A stretch of 64,000 nt of DNA, taken from assembly GCA_033675265.1 (NCBI GenBank), contig JAUJYZ010000956.1, positions 62,001-126,000 on the forward strand, read 5' to 3'. Position 1 is the stretch's first letter; every line of letters begins with the position of its first letter. This document shows positions 43,146-53,093 of the stretch, one piece after another. Source of the DNA: Actinostola sp. cb2023 (Eukaryota; Cnidaria; Anthozoa; Actiniaria; Actinostolidae). Below the pieces are notes generated by a model, which worked only from the letters and a program-made list of their open reading frames with translations, was not told the DNA's origin and made no database searches. The position numbers were made by a program, and so were the translations under genes.

Positions 43146-45675
43146 GAAGTCGTAAAATACTCGTAAACGTCAAACAGAATGATAAATACTTGGTTGCATT
43201 ATTATTATGTTCGCTGTAAAAAAAAACACATACCCTATCCCAGTCCAAATGGACAAAATATATATATACCCTATCCCAGACCTCAAGCTCAAATAGCACA
43301 CATAGCTTATATGTACCCCTTCCCCCGGGGAGAATAACGCACTAAAACTTATAACTTCGAATTCTCATCGCTTATACATTGAAGGCATAAAATATTTCGA
43401 TTTTTCTTAATTACTATATATCATTAGATTATCCATAAAGTGACGAACGTATGCGTATTCTGAACCTTGCTGCTGTTCAGTCTTCGACTGAATCACAGAA
43501 CATCGGCCTGCAGGGGTCCTTCATGTAATAAATAAACACAACTTCTAGCTGCTAAATAAAGCAAATTGAGATTAATTTCCAAGGAAGCACATGGCGATCA
43601 CGGCTGTAATTATACTCACAGAGGTTTTGCTCTTGCGGGCCAAGTATAATTCACTGGCTGCTGCTTCCAGGATGCTACTGAAACCTTGCTACCGATCCAA
43701 AGTAGTAAAATAAAAGATAATTCTTCCCGCCAAATTATATATCGATTCCTTCGTGTCAAAATGCAAGATCAAATCACATTGGGTACCAACAAAGATAGCT
43801 TGAATATGGAATATCTCTATTTGGGCAAAATCAACCAAGATATCGTGCAGAAATAAACCATAAAATGGCAGATTGTACAGAGCGAGTTGTAGTCCAGTAG
43901 AGAAAGCGCGGGACTGTGATGACCTTGTAATTCGATAACTCGTGTTATCATGCCAACTCACCCTACGCAAAATCTCCCTACTTTCCACACAAAAATAGAT
44001 ATACTAATCACGCGTTTTTTCAAAATTCCTTAGCGATTGTTTAAATAAATACGTTTCAGATTGTAATTTATTAATTTTACTATTCTCGAATTTGCATGTC
44101 TCAGTACGGACGTGTACAAGAAATGTACAGATTTATAACGTCTGTCAACAATTCGTAACTAAATACCCAGCATCATGGAAGCGCGGGTATTTCAAATGAT
44201 CTCAAATACCAATTCATTTGATGTTGTGACGTGATTTCGTAAGTTGTCCCTACACATGTTTCATTGCGTTTCTTGCTAGATTTTCTTATAAGATAGTTCA
44301 ATTTTTCCTTAACGTTGACAGAGTTATGTTAAACCCCTGCCGATATGCTCAGCATGACTGATGACGATAATGTTGCTGTTGATAGCTACCTTTACTTAAT
44401 CCTGTTAACTTAATCGACCTTAATCCTAGCAACTGTCGATCATCTTATCACATATAAAAATCTATGCGGCTCGTCATGTAACCCCACCAACAAAGAAACC
44501 CAGACTGATAGGTCAAGAACTCATTGATTACGAGGTATGTACATAGTTTCCTCATTTATACCCTTAGTTGATAACAGTTAACATAGTAATAAAATAAAAC
44601 ATAAATTCATAGCTCTATCAAGCATCACTGAACAGAAGTAATAATTAACACACAAAGAGATGACACAGGGATTCCAATTTGTACACATACGCAGTTACAA
44701 TGTTGTTGTTTTTTCAGTTGGCCAACATTCCCGATGCAATGTATCAAAAATATAGTGGACCACTCCTAGGTGATGATGTTCATGATAAGCATGATAAAAA
44801 TAAAACACTCACCTGTCCTAACTGTTCCAAAGAATTCACTACAAAACAACACTTGAAAATACATGAGAAAGTGTGTAACGGTGGTTCTTCCAAACGAGAA
44901 CACCACCCCAGACTGTCCAGAACTAACCCCACCAACAAAGAAATCCAGATTGATAGGTCAAGAACTCATTGATTACGAGGTATGTACATAGTTCTCCAGA
45001 TATATCTTTAGTTGATAACAGAGGCTTTCAAGCATCACTGAACATCAAGTAATAATAATTCATGACACACATCACTACACAAATAGATGACACAGGGATC
45101 CCACAATATTTTCTAAATTAACCCGTTGGTTTTGTTTCTCAGTTGAATCATATTCCCGATGAAATGATGGAGGAGTATGAGGGACCCTTCTTCGGTGATG
45201 AAGAATTAGAGGTAGGTCAGTACTCATTTACAACTCTCTCTCTGTCCAGTTTGAATTACATTAATATATATTGTTTATCAACAGAATCAATTGGGTGGTG
45301 GTGAAGTGGACTGTGCTTTGGACGACAATGCAACCACGTTCAAGTACACACCAAATAAAAAAGAAAAATACGACCTACTTCTCACGCTACAAGGGAGAAA
45401 AAAAACTGTATTAAAACAACTCAAAAACCAACTTGAGAAACACCGAGGAATCAAGTGGTTTCTTTGCACAAAAGTAGAAATGATTAAATCCTCTCCTGAT
45501 GGTGAAGATCAAGTCTCCACCCCCCACTTCAGAAGCGTGTGTCACACTACTACCCACCCAAACGACTTAGAAAAGGCTTACGATGAAGCAGTCGAAAAAA
45601 TAAAATCCTCCTTCCTGGAGTTTCAACGGGAAGGGTCCGGCTGGCAACTCAGTCAGGTAATAATAATAATAAATA

Positions 45676-45678
45676 ATA

Positions 45679-45740
<62 letters not shown>
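45676..45740. repeat. (TTGA)n in a polymerase intron
   Basis: About 16 ATTG/TTGA units fill most of the 117-base intron between 45657 and 45773. Confidence 0.85.
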
Positions 45741-45741
<1 letters not shown>

Positions 45742-48700
45742 TTTTTAATTCACAGTGAATGATTTCTTTACAGGTCCTTCATCTCGAATTAGGAGTGGCT
45801 GTGTACACCCCCCTGGAGGGAGCCATGCAGCTACCTCCCCCTCCCCCAAAAAATCAAGAACAAGAAGGCGGTACTCAATATCCAGAACCAGGACCCCAAG
45901 TGTTTCTTGTGGAGTGTCCTGGCAGCGAAACATCCCGTGGACCGACGAGATCAACCTCATCGTGTCAACCACTACCTCCCCTACGAAAGTGAGTTAAACA
46001 TGACGGGGATGGAGTATCCTGTGAAAGTCTCCCAACTGAAAAAGTTTGAAAGACAGAACCCCACCATCAGTGTGAATGTTTTGGGATACGAACAGGATGA
46101 ACTGTTCCCGCTGTACATCACTAAAGAAAAACAAGTAGGCCATGTGAACCTATTATTGTACTCCCAGAATGATAAGAGGCATTATTGTCTCATTAGAGAT
46201 TTTAGTAGATTAATGGGTAGTTTGACCAGACATAATGGACACATGTACTACTGTATGTACTGCTTGCATGGCTTTGTCAGGCAAGATTTATTGGAGGACC
46301 ATGAACCCCACTGCGGTCGTCACGGTCCTCAAAAGATCAGATTGCCTGACGAATACCACGCTACCCTGGCCTTCAAAGAGGTACAAAAACAACTGAAAGT
46401 CCCGTTCATTATTTATGCGGATTTTGAGTCCATTCTAGTGGAATGCGACAGCACCCCTTTGAAGGACCATGCAAGTGGGACTCAAAAAACACAACACCAT
46501 CAACCGTGTGGGTTTGGTTATACTGTGGTGTCCACCGTGGACCAGTACAACCAAGCCCCAGTGGTGTACCGTGGGGAGGATTGTGTCGATCAATTTTTAG
46601 AAAGTTTATTAGAAGAGGAAAAACGAATTAATGAAATTTTAAAAGTAGTTGAACCTATGGTAATCACGGGAGATGAGGAACGGGTATTTCAACAGGCAGA
46701 GGACTGTCATATCTGCGGGGATCCCCTCGGGGCAGATCGTGTTCGGGACCACGATCATTTGACCGGATTGTACCGGGGACCCGCCCACAACGAATGTAAT
46801 ATCAATTACAAGTTTACCGAGAAAATTCCCGTCGTGTTGCACAACCTCCGCGGGTACGACAGTCATTTGATCATGCAAGGGTTAGGAAAACTGAAATCGG
46901 AAAAGATTTCCTGCATTCCCAACAACACAGAAAAGTACATTTCCTTTTCAGTAGGCAACTTAGTGTTCATTGATTCCCTCCAATTTTTGAACAGTTCCTT
47001 GGAACGCCTAGTAGATAATTTAAGTAAGGAGGGGACGGATCAATTTAAGGTACTTAAGAAGTATGTTGACAGCGACAAACTAAGTTTGTTACTGCGCAAA
47101 GGCGTGTATCCCTACGAATTCATGTCTAGCGTTGAAAAATTTCAAAACACCTGTTTGCCTCCGAAAGAAGCTTTCTACAGCTCGTTGAAAGATGAACACA
47201 TCAGTGATGCAGATTACGAGCATGCGCAACGGGTTTTTGAAACATTTCAATGTCAGAACTTAGGGGATTACCATGACCTTTATTTAAAATCAGACGTGCT
47301 GCTCTTGGCAGACGTCTTTGAGAATTTCCGCAACATTTGTCAAGAGTACTACCAACTCGACCCAGGTCATTTTTACACCTCCCCCGGATTGTCATGGTTG
47401 GCATGTTTGAAAATGACTGGGGTCGAATTGGAATTGCTCACGGACCCTGACATGTATTTGTTCGTGGAGGAGGGACTTCGTGGTGGCATTTCGATGATCA
47501 CACATCGACATGCCAAAGCGAACAACCCCTATGTTCAAGACTACAACCCCGATCAGGAGAATAATTATTTAATGTATCTCGATGCAAACAATCTCTATGG
47601 TTGGGCGATGTCCCAGTCCCTCCCGGTCAACAACTTTGGTTGGTTGAGTCCTGGGGAAGTAGAGGAGCTACAAGAGAACCTCATGACCCTTCCTGATGAT
47701 GGGACTGAGGGTTACATCTTAGAAGTGGACCTGGAGTACCCTAAAGAACTTCATGACCTCCACAACGACTACCCTCTGGCTCCCGAACGACAAAAAGTAC
47801 CCCAAGACTGGTTGTCCCCGTACTGTCATCAACTCATTGAAGATCTTGAACTGAACTTCACCCCTACTGAGAAACTAGTCCCCAACTTGAATGACAAGAC
47901 ACACTACATCCTCCACTACCGAAATCTGAAACAGTACCTGTCACTGGGTATGAAGTTGACTAAAGTGCACCGTGTCCTTGGGTTCGACCAATCACCATGG
48001 CTCAAAACGTACATCGATTTCAACACGGAGAAACGCAAACACGCAAGAAATGACTTTGAGAAAGATTTCTTCAAGTTGATGAACAACAGCGTCTTCGGAA
48101 AAACGATGGAGAATTTGAGGAAAAGAGTCAGTGTCCGTCTAGTTAATACACCCAAACAACTCAAGAAACTCACAGCCAACCCCCTGTTCGACTACTTCCG
48201 CATCTTTGATGAAAACCTGGTAGGAGTCAACATGAAGAAACCGACCCTCTACCTCAACCGTCCCATCTATGTGGGCTTCTGTATTCTGGATCTTTCAAAG
48301 GTGTTAATGTATGACTTCCATTACCATGTGATCAAACAGAAGTACGGGAACAACGCCACCCTCTTGTTCACCGACACCGACTCACTGTGTTACAACATCC
48401 AAACAGAGGACATTTACGAAGACATGCAACAGGACCACGACTTGTACGACACCTCAGAGTACCCCAGAGACCACGTTTTACACAGCACCGTGAACAAGAA
48501 AGTCTTGGGCAAGATGAAAGATGAGACCCATGGACTGCCCATCGAAGAGTTTGTGGGTCTACGCCCTAAAATGTACTCCCTCTTATTCACCGAAAACAAC
48601 AAACCTATTGAAAAGAAGACCGCTAAAGGCGTGGCCAAACATGTGACCAAACACCGTATTCGACACGCTCACTATAGAGATTGTTTGTGTTTGAGAAAAA

Positions 48701-49070
48701 ACGAACCATAGCGAATATGAAACAACTACGTAGTTACAAACATCAAATATATACTGTTAATATGAATAAAATTGGGTTAAGTCCCTACGATGATGATAAG
48801 CGTTACATTTTAGACGACGGTGTGACCACGTTAGCGCACGGTCACAAGGATATCACATTAACTAAATTTGATTTAGAACTAGTGGATATTTTACTGTCAT
48901 TATTATAAATAACAATGTACATCATGAAAAATAAAACACTTAATTTGAAGAAAAACGTGTGAAAGTGGTTTAATAGTATTTTTCTTTTGTTCTCAAAATG
49001 AAGATACGTGAAAAGTGGCCCCCGTGGCCCTCTTTCTTTTGTTCTGAAATCAGATAAACGTGAAAAAGTG

Positions 49071-49118
49071 TCGGTGGTGTCGGTCGTGTCGGTCGTGTCG
49101 GTCGTGTCGGTCCTGTCA
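49071..49118. repeat. 9-bp tandem repeat (GTGTCGGTC)
   Basis: Five units, the last changed to CTGTC, between the polymerase and ATPase genes of element 2. Confidence 0.85.
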
Positions 49119-50711
49119 CCCATTTCTTTATTCGCAAAGTGAATAACCACGAAAAAATTGTAAGATGAAATTTTGTAATTGATTTTTTTTATTTATTTTT
49201 TATTTTTTATTTTTTATTTTTATTTTTTTTATTATTATTATTATTTTTTTTTTTTTTAATGAACTATTTGAGAGATGTTTTGTGTGTGTGTTAATTTTTT
49301 TTTTTCTCGTGAGGTCTTAAAAGAGGGGTGATTTCTAACTTGTATTCATTTACGATGGCGCAGCGAAAACGAAAAGACTGTCCTATCCCAGGGTGTATTA
49401 AAACTCAACTGTTGAGACTGTCCGATCATTTAGCTAAAGTTCACACGCTCAATTCTGATGAACGTAAACCTTGGTTAGAACGTGTGCGAATTAAACATAT
49501 AAGCGATCAACAATCCAACAATGACTTAGTGTTCATTCAACCACCGTCTGCAATGGATGTCTCGTTCAAAAATCCAACCAACATTCAAGTGTGTGGACTA
49601 TGGTGGCCCATTGTTCTCATAGCTATAATGAACAATAAATGGGGAAATATACTGAAATAAAATAATTTTTTGCCTTTTTTATAATCAAAACATTTTTGTG
49701 ATGAAAAAAAAAAAAAAATAATAATAAATAAATAATAAAATAAACAAATAAAAATAAATAAAACAATAAATAGATAATAAAACAAACAAATAAAATAATA
49801 AATATAAATAAATAATGAAACAAACAAAAAAAATGAAAATTAATAAAATATATCATATATATAAACACAGTTTGAAAATAAAATATAAATACAGAGTTTG
49901 AAAATAAACTAGTTTGAAAATAAACTAGTTTGAAAATAATGAAAAATTATATAGTTTGAAAATAGAATATAGTTTAAAAATAAAATAGAGTTTGAAAATA
50001 AAATAGAGTTTCAAAATAGAATAGAGTTTGAAAATAAAAATCGAGTTTCAAAATAAAATCGAGTTTGGAAATCAAATTAGAGTTTGGAAATAAAATAGAG
50101 TTTGAAAAAAAAAAGAGTTTGGAAATAAAATGGAGTTTGAAAATAAAATCGAGTTTGAAAATAAAAATCGAGTTTCAAAATAAAATAGAGTTTGAAAATA
50201 AAATAGAGTTTGAAAATAAAAATCGAGTTTCAAAATAAAATAGAGTTTGAAAATAAAATTAGAGTTTGGAAATAAAATAGAGTTTGAAAATAAAAATAGA
50301 GTTTGGAAATAAAATAGAGTTTGAAAATAAAAATAGAGTTTGGAAATAAAATAGAGTTTGAAAAGATTTGCGATTTTACTATGAGAACGATGGGCCGACC
50401 CATGGCCTGTCGTTCTCATAAGAAATCCACTCCGAAATGAAATTCAAATCTACGTACGTGGCCCATCGTTCTCGTAGACCACCATGCTTTGCGCAGGCCG
50501 TTTTTTCATCCTTGCCACTCCGATACGGTTTGTAGGCCACTAACCAAATTGTTACAGTTAGGAGCAGAGTACGTCAAAAATATTTATTCCGCGAAATATG
50601 GCAGTTAAAAAACGAAGAATATAGAGTCCTATAGAGTCTGGTATAAGTGATCGGTATGTGGATGGCGACTTGGCCCAGCGTTCTCATAGCCCGCGATACC
50701 TGTGATAAGCG

Positions 50712-50765
50712 GCAAGAGAACTACAATTGCAAAGCGCGGGAAAATGAGTCCAAACAGCACTTCAG
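50712..50765 (+). repeat. 54-bp direct repeat, first copy
   Basis: GCAAGAGAACTACAATTGCA onward to CACTTCAG; repeated essentially identically at 51528-51581, bracketing the captured exon inside the transposon. Confidence 0.8.
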
Positions 50766-51129
50766 TACTATTACCGTAAATGCACGATTAAGCGCCCTGC
50801 TTCCAATAAGTGCCCCCCTCGAATAAGCCCCCCCCCCCCCCCCCTAGAGGTCTAAAAAAAATATAAAATCGAGCATTTACGGTATGTGCATTTGAAATGA
50901 GTTTGAAATAGTCAAATGCATAGATTATATTATATATATAATAGTAAACTATAATAAATAAAGTGGGAGATGCGATTATATAATGTAATATGCAACTACC
51001 GTATAGAATATCCAGTTACTTGAAATTCAATAGTTGCGCCGAAAATATAAAGCCTCTATATATAATCTATAAAGCTGAGTTAGATTTAGTAAATATGAGT
51101 CATTAAAAATCAGTCGTTATCATGCTCAC

Positions 51130-51471
51130 CTTATCCTTCCTATGTGGTATTTGATTTATGTTCGTGCACGAAGGTCCTTTATTCGTCACAAGGATGTCAC
51201 AGGAGCTAACTGGAAGGTGAAAATGAGCTGCACATGCCTTCTTGAGATTTGCTACGGACAAATCCTCATATTCGTAGGCCACAAATTCCCTCGGTTGGAC
51301 TGGTTTAAATGTCTGTTTGTGATCTGGCTCTGATGCCAGGCGCTGCACGATCAGCTCGTGTGGCGCAGAACCAGCCTTCTTTCCTCGCTGTTGGCCAGCA
51401 TTTGCCTTACTTCGCTTGTTTTTCATTTTGTTCTGGAGATCAAGCCATGCTTGCTGTCTTTTGGGAGCCAT
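51130..51471 (-). CDS. Exon-like frame carried inside the transposon (114 aa)
   Basis: Starts at ATG 51471 (MAPKRQQAWLDLQNKM) and runs to a strong splice donor (AAG|GTGAGC) at 51130 in phase 0. Basic N-terminus, then a more globular part (FVAYEYEDLSVANLKKACAAHF, shortened: AYEYEDLSVANLKKAC). No family recognised. It reads like the first exon of a gene: a captured host exon, or a remnant of the element's own gene. Confidence 0.45.
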
Positions 51472-53093
51472 TCTCAAGATAAACGAGGTAAATACTTTGC
51501 AAAATCGATAGTATAAAGCGCTTTGTCGCAAGAGAACTACAATTGCAAAGCGCGGGAAAATGAGTCCAAACAGCACTTCAGACGGTCAGCGGTAGCTCGT
51601 TTGCATGCGCAAAGCTATGGCGCGTGATCGGGTCCATGGTGGTCTACGAGAACGATGGGCCACGTACGTAGATTTGAATTTCATTTCGGAGTGGATTTCT
51701 TATGAGAACGACAGGCCATGGGTCGGCCCATCGTTCTCATAGTAAAATCGCAAATCTTTCCAAACTCTAATTTTATTTTCAAACTCTATTTTATTTTCAA
51801 ACTCTATTTTATTTCCAAACTCTATTTTATTTTCAAACTCTATTTTATTTTGAAACTCGATTTTTATTTTCAAACTCTATTTTATTTTCAAACTCTATTT
51901 TATTTCCAAACTCTTTTTTTTTTTTCAAACTCTATTTTATTTTCAAACTCTATTTTTATTTTCAAACTCTATTTTATTTCCAAACTCTAATTTTATTTTC
52001 AAACTCTATTTTATTTTCAAACTCTATTTTATTTCCAAACTCTATTTTTATTTTCAAACTCTATTTTATTTCCAAACTCTAATTTTATTTTCAAACTCTA
52101 TTTTATTTTCAAACTCTATTTTATTTTTAAACTATATTCTATTTTCAAACTATATAATTTTTCATTATTTTCAAACTAGTTTATTTTCAAACTAGTTTAT
52201 TTTCAAACTCTGTATTTATATTTTATTTTCAAACTGTGTTTATATATATGATATATTTTATTAATTTTCATTTTTTTTTTTGTTTGTTTCATTATTTATT
52301 TATATTTATTATTTTATTTGTTTGTTTTATTATCTATTTATTGTTTTATTTATTTTTATTTGTTTATTTTATTATTTATTTATTATTATTTTCTTTTTTT
52401 TCTCATCACAAAAAAATGTTTTGATTATAAAAAAGGCAAAAAATTATTTTATTTCAGTATATTTCCCCATTTATTGTTCATTATAGCTATGAGAACAATG
52501 GGCCACCATAGTGGACCAACCTGTTGTGGGAAATCGTATTGGACCGAAAACCTTTTACGACATGCGGATGAGCTGTTTACACATCCCATTCATAAGATTG
52601 TCTATTGTTATGGGGAATTTCAGCCGCGGTTTCTCATCATGGAACGCGAAATTCCAAACCTTCAATTCATTCAAGGATTCCCAGAGAACATCTATCCTCT
52701 CTTTGATAAGACCCCAGGCCTTTTGGTGTTGGACGATCTGATGCGAGAGAGTAGTACAAATGACGCTATGATGAACTTAATCACTCGAGGTTGTCATCAT
52801 CGTAACATTTCAACCATCTTCCTGGTTCAAAACATGTTTAGTGGAAACAAGCACTCCAGAACCATTTCTCTGAACACCCATTACATCGTGTGTTTTAAAA
52901 ATCCCAGAGATTCTTTAGGAGTGTCTACTTTAGCCCGACAAGCCTTTCCTAGAGCTGTTCCCTATGTGATGGAGAGTTTTGAAGACGCAACCAAACAACC
53001 TTACGGTTATTTACTTTTTGATTTGCACCCTTCCACACCTGACAACATTAGACTTCGAACCTCCATTTTACCGGATGAGCAACAAGTGGCGTA

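Larger units (their letters stand above)
40899..44474. mobile_element. 3.58-kb insertion in the first polymerase exon
   Basis: CATG flanks both ends (40895-40898 and 44475-44478). Ends GGCAAGCCGCA and (inverted) GACGAGCCGCA match at 9 of 11 positions. Coding on both sides is continuous with the homologous exon 2 copy once the block is ignored, so this is a clean insertion. It contains no transposase; inside are a hAT-like MITE, a 43-bp tandem repeat and an ATT tail. Superfamily not assigned. Confidence 0.65.
40598..48908 (+). pseudogene. Spliced family B DNA polymerase with zinc-finger exons (element 2)
   Basis: Exons read: 40598-40898 plus 44479-44534 (split by an insertion), 44718-44979, 45143-45211, 45285-45656, 45774-48908; introns are GT-AG. 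Exon 1 has two C2H2 fingers; the second is duplicated in exon 2. Main domain: exonuclease I (YADFES, ~46413), endonuclease VII-like insert (CHICGDP, VRDHDHLTG, ~46707), exonuclease II (GYDSHLI, ~46853), exonuclease III (YHDLYLKSD, ~47270), Pol A (DANNLYGW, ~47581), Pol B (NNSVFGKT, ~48082), Pol C (TDTDSL, ~48373). Frameshifts occur in the C/A run near 45850 and near 48680; exon 2 length breaks phase. Catalytic motifs look intact in the long frame. Confidence 0.8.
49599..52510. mobile_element. 2.9-kb long-inverted-repeat transposon in the ATPase gene
   Basis: Arms 49599-50486 and 51635-52510 begin TATGGTGGCCCATTGTTCTC. GTGGAC flanks both ends (49593-49598, 52511-52516). Most of each arm is a satellite of AAACTCTATTTTATTTTC-type units. 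The centre (50487-51634) is unique apart from an internal 54-base direct repeat and a captured exon-like frame. Related GGCCCA(T/G)CGTTCTCATAG motifs recur inside (about 50380, 50400, 50460, 50667, 51650). No transposase. Confidence 0.8.

Noticed and set aside
49585..52486. Phe/Tyr/Leu-rich open frames resembling membrane proteins
   Set aside because: They translate the AAACTCTATTTTATTTTC satellite in transposon arms and occur in mirror image on both arms.
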